The notes beneath the pieces were generated by a model. That model ran no database searches and was not told the DNA's origin. It saw only the letters and a list, made by a program, of their open reading frames with translations. Below, in pieces: positions 35,030 through 45,867 of a stretch of 63,667 nt of DNA (within the stretch, counting starts at the first letter, position 1; every line of letters starts with the position of its first letter). The DNA is from Rhodocyclaceae bacterium (GTDB lineage: Bacteria; Pseudomonadota; Gammaproteobacteria; Burkholderiales; Rhodocyclaceae), in contig VIKE01000034.1 in NCBI GenBank assembly GCA_008080565.1, positions 1 through 63,667 on the forward strand, given 5' to 3'. The position numbers and the translations under genes were made by a program.

Positions 35030-35778
35030 TCGGCTTTCTGACCCTGTTCGAAAAAGAGTTCCTGCGTTTCTGGAAAGTCAGTTTCCAGACCGTTGCCGCG
35101 CCGGTGCTGACAGCCTTGCTCTACCTGCTGATTTTCGGCCATGTGCTAGACGAGCATGTGCAGGTACACGGGGTGCGTTACATCAGCTTTCTGGTGCCCG
35201 GTCTGGTCATGATGCAGGTGTTGCAAAACGCCTTTGCCAACTCGTCATCAAGCCTGATCCAGGCGAAGATTACCGGCTCGATAGTGTTTGTTCTGCTGCC
35301 ACCGATTCCGTATAGCGCCTTCTTCGCGGCCTACGTGCTGGCCGCTGTGGCGCGCGGCTTGCTGGTCGGCATCGGCGTGTTGCTGGCGACTGTATGGTTC
35401 GCCGAACTGAAGGTCGTCGCACCGTGGTGGACGCTGGTCTTTGCGCTATTTGGCGGTGGTTTGTTTGCGGCGCTGGGCATGATTGCCGGCATCTGGTCCG
35501 AGAAGTTCGACCAGCTGGCGGCTTTCCAGAATTTTCTGATCATGCCGCTGACCATGTTGTCCGGTGTTTTCTACTCGATTTACACACTGCCCACATTCTG
35601 GCAGGGGCTGTCGCATTACAATCCCGTTTTTTACATGATTGACGGCTTCCGTTATGGCTTTTTCGGCGTCTCCGACGTGGCACCGGAAATCAGTCTGGCG
35701 GTCGTCGTTGCCTGCTTCGCTGCCGTGTCCATGCTGACCCTGCGCCTATTGAAGCAGGGCTGGAAGTTGAGAGGCTGA
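35026..35778 (+). CDS. ABC-2 type permease (YadH-like)
   Basis: A 250-residue membrane protein with about six transmembrane segments and the ABC-2 family block FLIMPLTMLSGVFYSIYTLP. The start ATG at 35026 overlaps the ATPase stop. It forms an exporter with the preceding ATPase; the cargo cannot be told from sequence. Confidence 0.9.
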   Translation: MIGFLTLFEKEFLRFWKVSFQTVAAPVLTALLYLLIFGHVLDEHVQVHGVRYISFLVPGLVMMQVLQNAFANSSSSLIQAKITGSIVFVLLPPIPYSAFFAAYVLAAVARGLLVGIGVLLATVWFAELKVVAPWWTLVFALFGGGLFAALGMIAGIWSEKFDQLAAFQNFLIMPLTMLSGVFYSIYTLPTFWQGLSHYNPVFYMIDGFRYGFFGVSDVAPEISLAVVVACFAAVSMLTLRLLKQGWKLRG

Positions 35779-35780
35779 AC

Positions 35781-37272
<1,492 letters not shown>

Positions 37273-37495
37273 CCGAGCCTCGGGGCGTCGCTGAAATTTG
37301 TGTTTTTCTGCGCATGCCTGCAGAAAATTGCAAAAAAGGCTTGGCGTATTCCAAATGCTGGCCCATACTCCGAGCCTCGGGATTTCCAGGCAGTGTTTTG
37401 TTCCTGCGCCGTACCACGGTTTGTCAGCTCTCCTCGGTCTTGGTTCTCGTGTTTTTGTGGCGCAAGCCCGTATTTTTATTTTAGGAAGCTATCAA
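37273..37495 (+). promoter_or_regulatory. Long cold-shock-gene leader with paired CCGAGCCTCGG repeats
   Basis: A 223-base region without a gene. The palindrome CCGAGCCTCGG occurs twice, right after the murA stop (37273-37283) and again at 37370-37380. The rest is T-rich toward the start codon, with a Shine-Dalgarno (AGGAAG) at 37483. Long leaders are usual for csp genes and often act as thermosensors; no exact promoter could be fixed. Confidence 0.5.
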
Positions 37496-37702
37496 ATGGC
37501 AAACGGTACCGTTAAGTGGTTCAACGACTCCAAGGGTTTTGGTTTCATCTCCCCGTCCGAAGGTGGTGAAGACCTCTTCGCTCACTTCTCTGCAATTCAA
37601 GGCAACGGTTTCAAGACCCTGGCCGAAAACCAGAAAGTGACCTTCGATGTCGTGAACGGCCCGAAGGGCAAGCAGGCTGCAAACATCCGCCCGGCTGAAT
37701 AA
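37496..37702 (+). CDS. Cold-shock protein (CspA family)
   Basis: A 68-residue CSD protein with RNP1 KGFGFI and RNP2 DLFAHFS, the standard single-domain RNA chaperone. The start at 37496 gives [18 protein letters not shown]; the longer frame upstream is leader sequence. It is monocistronic: a long leader in front and a strong terminator at 37728 behind. Confidence 0.95.
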   Translation: MANGTVKWFNDSKGFGFISPSEGGEDLFAHFSAIQGNGFKTLAENQKVTFDVVNGPKGKQAANIRPAE

Positions 37703-37727
37703 GCTCGCGGAGTCGCCTGACTCAAAG

Positions 37728-37751
37728 AAAGCCCGGCTTGCCGGGCTTTTT
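37728..37751 (+). terminator. Terminator of the cold-shock gene
   Basis: Ten-base perfect stem AAAGCCCGGC/GCCGGGCTTT with a 2-base centre, followed by TTGCTTTTG. It isolates the csp gene from hisG. Confidence 0.85.
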
Positions 37752-37784
37752 GCTTTTGTGGCCGGCCGTTTTGCGGCTTTGCGG

Positions 37785-37790
37785 TAAAAT
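37785..37790 (+). promoter_or_regulatory. Possible -10 box for the hisG operon
   Basis: TAAAAT in the context GCGGTAAAATCATT, 25 bases before the hisG start and just past the csp terminator. The -35 is not clear. Confidence 0.3.
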
Positions 37791-37814
37791 CATTCTTTTG
37801 CCACGAGATATACC

Positions 37815-38459
37815 GTGACCGGCATCACCATTGCACTCTCCAAGGGCCGCATTTTCGACGAAACCCTGCCGCTGCTCGCAGCAGCCGGTATCGTGCCGAG
37901 CGAAAACCCCGAAACCTCCCGCAAGCTGATCATTGATACGAACAACCCGGATGTGCGGGTCGTCATCGTTCGCGCCTCCGATGTGCCAACCTATGTCCAG
38001 TACGGCGCCGCCGACCTCGGTGTGACCGGCAAGGACGTGCTGATCGAACATGGCGGTGAAGGTCTTTACGCACCGCTGGATCTGAAGATTGCCAAGTGCC
38101 GGATGATGGTCGCCGTGCCGGAAGGCTTCGACTACGCCAAGGCTGTGCGTCAGGGTAATCGCCTGAAGGTGGCGAGCAAATACACCAAGATCGCGCGCGA
38201 ACATTTCGCCAGCAAGGGCGTCCATATCGACCTGATCAAGCTGTACGGGTCGATGGAGCTGGCACCGCTGGCTGGTTTGGCCGATGCCATCGTCGATCTG
38301 GTGTCGACAGGTGGCACGTTGAAGGCCAACAAGCTGGTCGCGGTGGAACATATTGTCGATATTTCGAGCCGGCTGGTGGTCAACCAGGCCTCGCTCAAGG
38401 TCAAGCGCGACACCCTGCAACCGATCATCGACGCCTTTGCCCGGGCGGTGGAGAAATAA
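37815..38459 (+). CDS. hisG: ATP phosphoribosyltransferase, short form HisG
   Basis: A 214-residue short-form HisG, first enzyme of histidine synthesis; the short form lacks the C-terminal regulatory domain and works with HisZ, which is not in this window. Blocks seen are [29 protein letters not shown] and [18 protein letters not shown]. The start is GTG. hisD follows without a gap. Confidence 0.95.
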   Translation: MTGITIALSKGRIFDETLPLLAAAGIVPSENPETSRKLIIDTNNPDVRVVIVRASDVPTYVQYGAADLGVTGKDVLIEHGGEGLYAPLDLKIAKCRMMVAVPEGFDYAKAVRQGNRLKVASKYTKIAREHFASKGVHIDLIKLYGSMELAPLAGLADAIVDLVSTGGTLKANKLVAVEHIVDISSRLVVNQASLKVKRDTLQPIIDAFARAVEK

Positions 38460-39773
38460 ATGGTCGCGATCAAACGTCTTTCCACGGTCGACGCCGATTT
38501 CAAGGCAAAAATGGATGTGCTGCTCGCTTTCGAGGCGGCGCAGGATGAGGGCATCGAACGCACGGTCATCGGCATCCTGGCCGATGTGAAGGCGCGCGGC
38601 GATGCCGCCGTCGTCGAGTACAGCAACAAGTTTGACCGGTTGTCGGTCGGTGGCATGGCTGATCTGGAGTTGTCGAAGGCCGAGATGCAGAAGGCGCTCG
38701 ACAGCCTGCCGGCCGAACAGCGCCAGGCGCTGGAGGCAGCTGCGCAGCGCGTTCGTGTCTATCACGAGAAGCAGCGGCTGGAAGGCTGGTCCTACACCGA
38801 AGAGTCGGAAGAAATGCGCGGCACCATGCTCGGTCAGATGATCACGCCGCTCGATCGCGTCGGTCTCTACGTGCCGGGTGGCAAGGCGGCCTATCCGTCT
38901 TCGGTGCTGATGAATGCGATTCCGGCCAAGGTGGCCGGCGTCAAGGAACTGATCATGGTCGTCCCGACGCCGGGCGGCGAGCGCAACCAGCTGGTGCTGG
39001 CGGCGGCGTGTCTGGCCGGCGTCGATCGCGTGTTCTCCATCGGCGGTGCGCAGGCGGTTGGGGCGCTGGCTTACGGTACGGCGAGCATTCCGCAAGTGGA
39101 CAAGATTGTCGGCCCCGGCAACGCCTATGTCGCCTGTGCCAAGCGTCGGGTATTCGGCATCGTCGGCATCGACATGATTGCCGGCCCGTCGGAAATTCTG
39201 GTCGTTTCGGATGGTTCCGGCAATCCGGACTGGGTGGCGATGGACCTGTTCTCGCAGGCCGAGCACGACGAATTGGCGCAGTCGATCCTGATCTGTACCG
39301 ATGCGGGCTATATCGAAAAGGTTCAGGCCAGCATCGAAAAGCTGCTGCCGACCATGCCGCGCCGTGAAGTGATCGAAACCTCGCTGACCAATCGCGGTGC
39401 GTTCATCCTTGTGCGCGACCTCGAAGAAGCGATCGCCATCGCCAATCGCGTGGCGCCGGAACACCTCGAGCTGTCGTTGGCCGATCCCGATCCGTGGGTC
39501 AGCAAGATTCACCACGCCGGCGCCATCTTCATTGGTCATTACACCTCAGAGTCGCTCGGTGACTACTGTGCCGGCCCGAACCATGTGTTGCCGACTTCCG
39601 GCAGCGCGCGTTTCTCTTCGCCGCTGGGCGTCTATGACTTCCAGAAGCGGACCAGCCTGATCAAGGTGTCGCGGGCCGGGGCGCAGACGCTGGGCCGTAT
39701 CGCTTCGACGCTGGCACACGGCGAAGGTCTGCCGGCGCACGCCAAATCGGCCGAATTCCGGCTCGAAAATTGA
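38460..39773 (+). CDS. hisD: Histidinol dehydrogenase HisD
   Basis: A 437-residue zinc-dependent dehydrogenase that makes histidine from histidinol in two NAD-dependent steps. Motifs are [26 protein letters not shown], the catalytic SQAEHDE and RVAPEHLEL. Its final codons and stop (LEN, TGA) lie inside dispersed element copy 7, and a degenerate copy may lie at 38480-38513 ([13 protein letters not shown]). Confidence 0.96.
   Translation: MVAIKRLSTVDADFKAKMDVLLAFEAAQDEGIERTVIGILADVKARGDAAVVEYSNKFDRLSVGGMADLELSKAEMQKALDSLPAEQRQALEAAAQRVRVYHEKQRLEGWSYTEESEEMRGTMLGQMITPLDRVGLYVPGGKAAYPSSVLMNAIPAKVAGVKELIMVVPTPGGERNQLVLAAACLAGVDRVFSIGGAQAVGALAYGTASIPQVDKIVGPGNAYVACAKRRVFGIVGIDMIAGPSEILVVSDGSGNPDWVAMDLFSQAEHDELAQSILICTDAGYIEKVQASIEKLLPTMPRREVIETSLTNRGAFILVRDLEEAIAIANRVAPEHLELSLADPDPWVSKIHHAGAIFIGHYTSESLGDYCAGPNHVLPTSGSARFSSPLGVYDFQKRTSLIKVSRAGAQTLGRIASTLAHGEGLPAHAKSAEFRLEN
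38480..38513 (-). repeat. Degenerate GTTGACC element at the start of hisD
   Basis: TTCCACGGTCGACGCCGATTTCAAGGCAAAAATGG keeps the CCACGGTCGAC core and an arm-like tail. It encodes [11 protein letters not shown]. It could be chance, since the hisD N-terminus naturally contains similar residues. Confidence 0.3.
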
Positions 39774-39799
39774 GCGAAATTTCCGGTTGACCGTGGAAG
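39764..39799 (+). repeat. Dispersed GTTGACC element, copy 7 (hisD end and chromate gene start)
   Basis: GAAAATTGAGCGAAA then TTTCCGGTTGACCGTGGAA. It contains the hisD stop codon (TGA 39771) and the TTG (39787) and GTG (39793) that are the available start codons of the following gene. Confidence 0.9.
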
Positions 39800-40362
39800 G
39801 TACGCAACAGCGCACTGAAAAGCCAAGCCGCCCGGATATCCGGGCGCTTTTTTTGGGGTTTTCGTCGGTGGGGCTGTCCGGATTTGGTGGTGTCCTGCCC
39901 TTTGCCCGGCGCATGCTGGTCGAAGAGCGGCGCTGGATGACGGCCGAGGAGTTCAACGCTCAGCTTGGTCTCTGCCAGTTTTTGCCAGGGCCGAATGTCG
40001 TCAATCTGGCGGTCGTCGTCGGCAAGCGCTACTGCGGTCTGGCTGGCGCCATCATCGCGCCGGTCGGCCTGCTTGCCGGGCCGTTCGCCATCGTCCTGCT
40101 CCTGGCGCTGCTCTACGACCGCTATGGCAGCCTGCCGCTGGCCCAGTCGATGCTGCGCGGCATCGCCGCTGTCGGTTGCGGACTGCTGTTCGCCATGGCC
40201 TGGCGGATGGGTTCGGCGATCAAGGACAAGCCGTTTTTCCTGCCCTTCACGGCGCTGACTGTTGCCGCCATTGCCGGCCTGCGCTGGCCGATGCCCATCG
40301 TGATGGTCGCCGGGCTGGTTCTTTCCGGTGGCGTCGCCTACTGGAAGCTGGGGCGAAAATGA
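39787..40362 (+). CDS. Chromate transporter family protein, N-terminal half (CHR domain)
   Basis: A 191-residue CHR-domain membrane protein (SVGLSGFGGVLPFARRML, QFLPGPNVVNLAVVVG) of the short-chain type that works as a pair. The only reasonable starts, TTG 39787 or GTG 39793, are supplied by the dispersed element, giving an N-terminus MTVEG. The next CHR gene overlaps it by 4 bases. CHR pairs export or import chromate or sulfate-like anions; the substrate is not shown. Confidence 0.87.
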   Translation: MTVEGTQQRTEKPSRPDIRALFLGFSSVGLSGFGGVLPFARRMLVEERRWMTAEEFNAQLGLCQFLPGPNVVNLAVVVGKRYCGLAGAIIAPVGLLAGPFAIVLLLALLYDRYGSLPLAQSMLRGIAAVGCGLLFAMAWRMGSAIKDKPFFLPFTALTVAAIAGLRWPMPIVMVAGLVLSGGVAYWKLGRK

Positions 40363-40877
40363 TCGTCGTCGAGCTCTTCCTCGAATTCGCGCTGCTCTCC
40401 TTGGTCGCTTTCGGTGGCGCGACGGCGCTGCTGCCGGAAATGCATCGCGTCGTCGTCGAAAACCACCACTGGCTGGACGACCAGACCTTCACGCATCTTT
40501 ATGCCATCGCCCAGGCGGCGCCCGGGCCGAATGTGCTGGTCGTGACGCTGATCGGCTGGGAGATCGGCGGCCTGCTCGGCGCGCTGGCGTCGACGGTGGC
40601 CATGTGTTTGCCGATGAGCGTGCTGATTTACTTGCTGATCGACCGCTGGGAAAGCTTCGCCGGCAAACGCTGGCAAAAGGCCGTCAGCCTCGGTGTGGCA
40701 CCGCTGGCGGTCGGGTTGATCTTTTCCGGAGCGACGTTGATTGCGCAGGCGGCGGCTTTCGGCTGGACGACCTGGCTGCTGGTGGCGGCGACTGTGGTGG
40801 CCAACCTGCGGACCAAGCTGCATCCGCTGTGGTTTATCGGCGTTGGCGCCGGGCTCGGTTTGCTCGGCCTGGTCTAG
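40359..40877 (+). CDS. Chromate transporter family protein, C-terminal half (CHR domain)
   Basis: A 172-residue second CHR domain (EFALLSLVAFGGATALLPEM, AQAAPGPNVLVVTLIGW). The start ATG at 40359 overlaps the previous stop (ATGA). Together the two proteins equal one long-chain ChrA. The pair sits in the middle of the histidine genes, where it is not expected, and converges with the CZB gene by a 4-base overlap. Confidence 0.87.
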   Translation: MIVVELFLEFALLSLVAFGGATALLPEMHRVVVENHHWLDDQTFTHLYAIAQAAPGPNVLVVTLIGWEIGGLLGALASTVAMCLPMSVLIYLLIDRWESFAGKRWQKAVSLGVAPLAVGLIFSGATLIAQAAAFGWTTWLLVAATVVANLRTKLHPLWFIGVGAGLGLLGLV

Positions 40878-41230
40878 CCGCGTTTATCGCGCTGCAGGGC
40901 GCGCAGTTCATCGAACAGGTTGGCCAGGCGATGCGATGCGTCGGACAGTTCGGGGAGCATGAGGTCGGCGTCTTCCGCCATGCCGTTGCTGCTCAGTTCC
41001 TGAATTTCACTGGCTAGCGCGTGGAAGCGCGTGTGCGCCTTGATCAGCGCCTGGAATTGCGGCAATGCCCGCGAGGCATCGTCGGCAGCGGCGATGGCAT
41101 AGCCGAACATGCAGCCCTGATGGTCGGACAGCGGCATGTCGGCATAGCTGCCGCGGGCGAAGGCGTTCATGAATTGTCGGCGCCAGGTGTTGTGCAGGCG
41201 GATGGCTTCGTCGAAATCGATACCTTGCAT
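40874..41230 (-). CDS. Stand-alone CZB (chemoreceptor zinc-binding) domain protein
   Basis: A 118-residue soluble helical protein. The pattern IRLHNTWRRQF, then DHQGCMFGYAI, then KAHTRFH fits the His/Cys zinc site of CZB domains, which are usually fused to chemoreceptors or cyclases. Here the domain stands alone. The start at 41230 has a good Shine-Dalgarno (GGAAGGGG) and follows hisC by 14 bases, so it is probably co-transcribed with hisC. A redox or zinc-sensing role is inference. Confidence 0.78.
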   Translation of the reverse strand: MQGIDFDEAIRLHNTWRRQFMNAFARGSYADMPLSDHQGCMFGYAIAAADDASRALPQFQALIKAHTRFHALASEIQELSSNGMAEDADLMLPELSDASHRLANLFDELRALQRDKRG

Positions 41231-41244
41231 CGGGTTACCCCTTC

Positions 41245-42336
41245 CTAAGCCAGAATGTCTTGCAGCGTTTGGGTCAGCGCCTGGCATTCGGCATCTGTGC
41301 CGACGGTGATGCGCAGGAACTGGTCGACGCGCGGCAGCTTGAAATGGCGGACGATGATGCTCTTTTCGCGCAGGGCCTTGGCCAATTCGGCTGCGTCGCG
41401 CTGCGGGTGGCGGGCGAAGATGAAGTTGGCCGCGGAGGGCAGCACTTCGAAACCGAGGCTGCGCAGGTCGGCGGTCAGCGTGTCGCGGGTGGCGATCACG
41501 GCGCGGCAGCATTGCTCGAAGTACGCCTCGTCTTCCATGGCGGCGACGGCGCCGACGATGGCCAGGCGGTCCAGCGGATAGGAGTTGAAGCTGTTCTTGA
41601 CGCGTTCGAGCGCCTCGATCAGCGCCGGATGGCCGACCGCGAAGCCGACGCGCAGGCCGGCCAGCGAACGCGATTTGGACAGCGTGTGGACGACCAGCAG
41701 GTTGTCGTAGCGATCAACCAGCGGGATCGCCGTCTCGCCCCCGAAATCGACATAGGCTTCATCGACCACGACGACGACATCCGGATTGGCCTGGAGAATC
41801 TGCTCGATGGCGGCTAGCCCCAACAGGCGGCCGGTTGGGGCGTTCGGGTTCGGAAAGATGATGCCGCCGATTTTATTTTTGGCCAATTTTTCCGGTTGAC
41901 CGTGGAAGTCGTCCGGATTGATCGAGAAGTCGTCGGCCAGCGGCACGGTGCGGTAATCGATGCCATACAGGCCGCAATACACCGGGTAGAAGCTGTAGGT
42001 GATGTCCGGGAACAGAATCGGCGCCTCGTGCTTGAGCAGCGCCATGAAAACATGGGCCAGCACTTCGTCCGAGCCGTTGCCGATGAAGACCTGTTGCGAC
42101 GTGATGGCATGCCGCTTGGCAATCGCTGCCTTGAGCAGATCGGCGTTCGGGTCCGGGTAGAGGCGCAGACGGGCCGCGTCGTCGCCGAGCTCGGCCTGGA
42201 TCGCCGCCAGCACCATGGGTGAGGGCGGAAACGGGTTCTCGTTGGTGTTGAGCTTGATCAGGTTGGCGATCTTGGGCTGCTCGCCCGGGACGTAGGGGGT
42301 GAGGTCGCGGACGACCTGGCTCCAGAAGCGACTCAT
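41245..42336 (-). CDS. hisC: Histidinol-phosphate aminotransferase HisC
   Basis: A 363-residue class I/II PLP aminotransferase. Blocks are [26 protein letters not shown] and the PLP lysine in [16 protein letters not shown]. It is on the minus strand, opposite to the other his genes, and divergent from hisB with a 79-bp gap. The dispersed element (41870-41907) lies inside and encodes [16 protein letters not shown], just before the [10 protein letters not shown] block. The start at 42336 matches family N-termini; the upstream extension lies over hisB. Confidence 0.95.
   Translation of the reverse strand: MSRFWSQVVRDLTPYVPGEQPKIANLIKLNTNENPFPPSPMVLAAIQAELGDDAARLRLYPDPNADLLKAAIAKRHAITSQQVFIGNGSDEVLAHVFMALLKHEAPILFPDITYSFYPVYCGLYGIDYRTVPLADDFSINPDDFHGQPEKLAKNKIGGIIFPNPNAPTGRLLGLAAIEQILQANPDVVVVVDEAYVDFGGETAIPLVDRYDNLLVVHTLSKSRSLAGLRVGFAVGHPALIEALERVKNSFNSYPLDRLAIVGAVAAMEDEAYFEQCCRAVIATRDTLTADLRSLGFEVLPSAANFIFARHPQRDAAELAKALREKSIIVRHFKLPRVDQFLRITVGTDAECQALTQTLQDILA
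41870..41907 (+). repeat. Dispersed GTTGACC element, copy 8 (inside hisC)
   Basis: GATTTTATTTTTGGCCAA then TTTTTCCGGTTGACCGTGG, one of the best-preserved copies. hisC runs on the other strand and reads it as [13 protein letters not shown]. Confidence 0.92.
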
Positions 42337-42415
42337 GGGGTTTTCACGGAAGGCGTAAAAGTAGGCTGAAATGGTATCATGGCCCTCCGATAAAAGCCTT
42401 TTGCAGCCTTCAACC

Positions 42416-43003
42416 ATGCGGCAAGCCGAAATTACTCGCAATACGCTGGAGACGCAGATCACCGTGCGTCTCAACCTCGATGGCACCGGCCAGGGCAAAT
42501 TTGCCACCGGCGTCCCCTTTCTCGACCACATGCTCGACCAGATCGCCCGCCATGGCCTGATCGACCTCGATATCGAGGCGGTAGGCGACTTGCATATCGA
42601 CGCCCACCACACGGTCGAAGACATCGGTATCACCTTCGGTCAGGCGCTGGCCAAGGCCTGGGGTGACAAGAAGGGCCTGACCCGCTACGGCCACAGCTAC
42701 GTACCTCTGGATGAAGCGCTGTCGCGTGTGGTCATCGACCTGTCAGGTCGGCCGGGGCTGGAACTCAATGTCGAGTTTTCGCGCGCCGTCATCGGCGCTT
42801 TCGATGTCGATCTGGTCAGCGAATTCTTCCATGGCCTGGTCAACCATGCCGGTGTGACGCTGCACATCGACAACCTGCGTGGCAAGAATGCCCACCATCA
42901 GGCCGAGACCATCTTCAAGGCCTTCGGCCGCGCCCTGCGCATGGCCGTGACGCCCGATCCGCGCATGGCCGGTACCATGCCGTCGACCAAGGGCTCGCTG
43001 TGA
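42416..43003 (+). CDS. hisB: Imidazoleglycerol-phosphate dehydratase HisB
   Basis: A 195-residue monofunctional IGP dehydratase with the manganese-binding motifs [22 protein letters not shown] and KNAHHQAE. The start at 42416 gives [10 protein letters not shown]. It overlaps hisH by 4 bases and heads the second, plus-strand his block. Confidence 0.96.
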   Translation: MRQAEITRNTLETQITVRLNLDGTGQGKFATGVPFLDHMLDQIARHGLIDLDIEAVGDLHIDAHHTVEDIGITFGQALAKAWGDKKGLTRYGHSYVPLDEALSRVVIDLSGRPGLELNVEFSRAVIGAFDVDLVSEFFHGLVNHAGVTLHIDNLRGKNAHHQAETIFKAFGRALRMAVTPDPRMAGTMPSTKGSL

Positions 43004-43656
43004 GCGCTGGCAGCAGGGGCAACGGCGCAATCGCCGTCATCGACTACGGGATGGGCAACCTGCGTTCCGTGTCGAAGGCGCTCGAGCACGTCTCCGGTGG
43101 CAAGACGGTCGTCGTGACGGCCGATCCGGCTGTCGTTGCGGCGGCTGAACGTGTCGTCTTTCCCGGTCAGGGCGCCATGCCTGACTGCATGAACGAACTC
43201 GATGCGCGCGGTTTGCGTGCCGCTGTGCTGGCGGCGGCCAAGGACAAACCTTTCCTCGGCATCTGCGTCGGCGAGCAGATGCTCTTCGAACACAGCGATG
43301 AGGGCGACGTCCCGGCGCTCGGCGTTTTTCCCGGCAACGTCAAACGGTTTCCGGATGAAAAGATGTATCTGCCGACTGGCGAGCGCCTGAAAGTCCCGCA
43401 CATGGGCTGGAACGAGGTGCGCCAGAAACCGCATGCGCTATGGAATGGCATCGCCGACGGCGCGCGCTTCTATTTCGTGCACAGCTATTTTGTCGAACCG
43501 GCCGATCCGGCGCTGGTCACGGGGAGTTGTGAATATGGCGTCCCCTTTACCTGTGCGGTGGGGCGGGATAATATCTTCGCGGTTCAGTTCCACCCCGAGA
43601 AAAGTGCTCGTGACGGCCTGCAACTCCTGAAAAACTTCGTCGAGTGGCACCCCTGA
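43000..43656 (+). CDS. hisH: Imidazole glycerol phosphate synthase glutaminase subunit HisH
   Basis: A 218-residue class I glutamine amidotransferase with nucleophile Cys in [10 protein letters not shown] and the His/Glu pair in FHPEKS. It supplies ammonia to HisF. The start is GTG, overlapping hisB. Confidence 0.95.
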   Translation: MSAGSRGNGAIAVIDYGMGNLRSVSKALEHVSGGKTVVVTADPAVVAAAERVVFPGQGAMPDCMNELDARGLRAAVLAAAKDKPFLGICVGEQMLFEHSDEGDVPALGVFPGNVKRFPDEKMYLPTGERLKVPHMGWNEVRQKPHALWNGIADGARFYFVHSYFVEPADPALVTGSCEYGVPFTCAVGRDNIFAVQFHPEKSARDGLQLLKNFVEWHP

Positions 43657-43690
43657 TTCGCATCTGTCGAATTTAATCTCCTAGAATCCC

Positions 43691-44443
43691 ATGCTGATTA
43701 TTCCCGCGATTGATCTCAAGGACGGCCAATGCGTCCGTCTCAAGCAGGGCCTGATGGAACAGGCCACTGTTTTTTCCGATAGCCCGGCCGAACAGGCGCG
43801 TCACTGGCTTGCTCAAGGCGCCCGTCGCCTGCATCTGGTCGACCTGAATGGCGCCTTTGCCGGCAAGCCAAAGAATGCGGCGGCGATCAAGGCCATCCTG
43901 GCCGAAGTCGGCGACGAGATTCCCGTCCAGCTCGGCGGCGGCATTCGCGATCTCGATACCATCGAAGCCTGCATCGACGGCGGCCTGACCTACGTCATCA
44001 TCGGCACGGCGGCGGTCAAGAATCCCGGCTTCCTGCACGACGCCTGCGTCGCCTTCCCCGGCCACATCATCGTCGGTCTCGATGCCAAGGATGGCAAGGT
44101 GGCGACCGATGGCTGGTCCAAGCTGACCGGCCACGATGTCGTCGATCTGGCCAAGAAATACGAAGACTACGGTGTCGAGTCGATCATCTACACCGACATC
44201 GGCCGTGACGGCATGCTCTCTGGTCTCAACATCGAAGCCACTGTCCGTCTGGCCCAGGCGCTGACCATTCCGGTCATTGCTTCCGGCGGTCTGACCGGCT
44301 TTGACGATATCCGGGCCCTGTGCGCCGTCGAAGGCGAAGGCGTCGTCGGCACCATTGCCGGCCGCGCTGTTTACGACGGTTCGCTCGACTTCAAGGCGGC
44401 GCAGGACATGGCCGACGATCTGATGGCCAAAGCGCGCGCCTGA
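43691..44443 (+). CDS. hisA: ProFAR isomerase HisA
   Basis: A 250-residue TIM-barrel isomerase with phosphate-binding loops and the catalytic Asp in [10 protein letters not shown] and YTDIGRDGM. It opens the ProFAR ring for HisF/HisH. The stop shares one base with the hisF start (TGATG). Confidence 0.96.
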   Translation: MLIIPAIDLKDGQCVRLKQGLMEQATVFSDSPAEQARHWLAQGARRLHLVDLNGAFAGKPKNAAAIKAILAEVGDEIPVQLGGGIRDLDTIEACIDGGLTYVIIGTAAVKNPGFLHDACVAFPGHIIVGLDAKDGKVATDGWSKLTGHDVVDLAKKYEDYGVESIIYTDIGRDGMLSGLNIEATVRLAQALTIPVIASGGLTGFDDIRALCAVEGEGVVGTIAGRAVYDGSLDFKAAQDMADDLMAKARA

Positions 44444-45201
44444 TGCTGGCCAAACGCATCATCCCTTGCCTTGACGTCACGGCTGGCCGCGTCGTCAAGG
44501 GCACCAATTTCGTCGGCCTGCGCGATGCCGGCGATCCGATCGAGATCGCCCGCCGCTACAACGAGCAGGGCGCTGACGAGGTGACTTTTCTCGATATCAC
44601 GGCGTCCAGTGATCAACGTGACATCATTCTGCACATCGTCGAAGCCTGTGCCGAGCAGGTCTTCATTCCGCTGACTGTTGGCGGCGGTGTGCGCAAGGTT
44701 GAGGACGTGCGTCGTCTGCTCAATGCTGGTGCCGACAAGGTGTCGATGAACACGGCGGCGGTGCAGAATCCTGATCTCGTTTTCGACGCCTCAAGCAAGG
44801 TTGGCTCGCAGTGCATTGTTGTCGCCATCGACGCCAAGCAGGTTGCGCCCGGCCAGTGGCATGTCTTTACGCATGGCGGCCGCAACGATACGGGCCTTGA
44901 TGCGATTGAATGGGCCAAAAGAGTGGCGGCGCTGGGCGCTGGCGAAATCCTGCTGACCAGCATGGACCGCGATGGCACCAAGAACGGTTTTGACCTGGCG
45001 CTGACCCGTGCCGTGTCGGATGCAGTGAGTATTCCGGTCATCGCCTCGGGCGGTGTCGGCAACCTGCAGCATCTGGCCGATGGTGTCAGCGAAGGCCGTG
45101 CCGATGCGGTGCTGGCCGCCTCGATCTTCCATTTTGGCGAATACACCGTGCGTCAGGCCAAGGAGTACATGGCTGCACGTGGCATCGAAGTGCGGTTGTG
45201 A
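44443..45201 (+). CDS. hisF: Imidazole glycerol phosphate synthase cyclase subunit HisF
   Basis: A 252-residue TIM-barrel cyclase, paralogue of HisA. The start at 44443 gives [20 protein letters not shown]; catalytic aspartates lie in CLDV and TSMDRDGT. The longer frame upstream lies within hisA. hisI overlaps by 4 bases. Confidence 0.96.
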   Translation: MLAKRIIPCLDVTAGRVVKGTNFVGLRDAGDPIEIARRYNEQGADEVTFLDITASSDQRDIILHIVEACAEQVFIPLTVGGGVRKVEDVRRLLNAGADKVSMNTAAVQNPDLVFDASSKVGSQCIVVAIDAKQVAPGQWHVFTHGGRNDTGLDAIEWAKRVAALGAGEILLTSMDRDGTKNGFDLALTRAVSDAVSIPVIASGGVGNLQHLADGVSEGRADAVLAASIFHFGEYTVRQAKEYMAARGIEVRL

Positions 45202-45740
45202 GCGACCTCGATAATTCCCTGAACTGGCTGGAGGCGTTGAAGTGGGACGCCGACGGCATGATCCCGGCCATCGCCCAGGATGAAAACGGGCGCGTCGTGA
45301 TGTTCGCTTGGATGAACCGTGAGTCGTTGCAGGAAACGCTTCAGTGCGGCAACGCGGTATACTGGTCGCGCTCGAGAAAGCGTCTGTGGCGCAAGGGCGA
45401 GGAGTCGGGGCATTTCCAGAAAATCCGCTCCATTCGTACCGATTGCGACGGCGACGTCTTGCTGTTGAGCATTGAACAAGTCGGCGGGATTGCCTGTCAT
45501 ACTGGCCGCGAAAGCTGTTTTTTCAATGAATTGAACGGGGACCGCTGGGTTCCCGCTGATCCACCGTCTCTCCGAGACGCTGGCTTCCCGTCGGCACGCC
45601 GATCCGGAAAAGTCCTACACCGCCAAGCTCTTTTCGGAAGGTCCGGATTCGATTCTGAAAAAGATCGGCGAGGAAACTGCCGAGCTGATCATGGCTGCCA
45701 AGGATGGCAAGCGCCTGAACATCGTCTGGGAATCGACTGA
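45198..45740 (+). CDS. hisI: Phosphoribosyl-AMP cyclohydrolase HisI with an aberrant C-terminus
   Basis: Residues 1-122 are a normal HisI ([28 protein letters not shown], zinc Cys in [11 protein letters not shown], ending GDRWVPADP). The usual short C-terminal tail and stop are absent. Instead the frame runs on, out of phase, across hisE and stops at 45740 after 58 unrelated residues. This suggests that about 50 bases spanning the hisI stop and hisE start were lost around 45560. The start is GTG. Function may survive, as the catalytic core is complete. Confidence 0.88.
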   Translation: MSDLDNSLNWLEALKWDADGMIPAIAQDENGRVVMFAWMNRESLQETLQCGNAVYWSRSRKRLWRKGEESGHFQKIRSIRTDCDGDVLLLSIEQVGGIACHTGRESCFFNELNGDRWVPADPPSLRDAGFPSARRSGKVLHRQALFGRSGFDSEKDRRGNCRADHGCQGWQAPEHRLGID

Positions 45741-45867
45741 CGTCATTTATCACGTGCTTGTCCTGCTCGCCTTCTACGGCTTGAGCATCGAGGACGTTTC
45801 GCAGGAAATGCGCCGCCGCGAAGGCATTTCCGGTATCGACGAAAAGGCGGCTCGGGGCAACAAGTGA
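45556..45867 (+). CDS. hisE: Phosphoribosyl-ATP pyrophosphatase HisE without a normal start codon
   Basis: About 103 residues reading [20 protein letters not shown] and [19 protein letters not shown], a clear MazG-like HisE. The reading frame has no ATG, GTG or TTG ahead of the conserved region; CTG at 45556 is the only candidate. It starts where hisI loses its proper end, so the junction appears deleted. The end overlaps hinT by 4 bases. Confidence 0.85.
   Translation: MIHRLSETLASRRHADPEKSYTAKLFSEGPDSILKKIGEETAELIMAAKDGKRLNIVWESTDVIYHVLVLLAFYGLSIEDVSQEMRRREGISGIDEKAARGNK

Noticed and set aside
37722..39539. A 605-codon antisense open frame over hisG and hisD
   Set aside because: It is a shadow of two well-conserved genes in GC-rich DNA; composition (His/Arg/Asp-rich) is typical of antisense frames.
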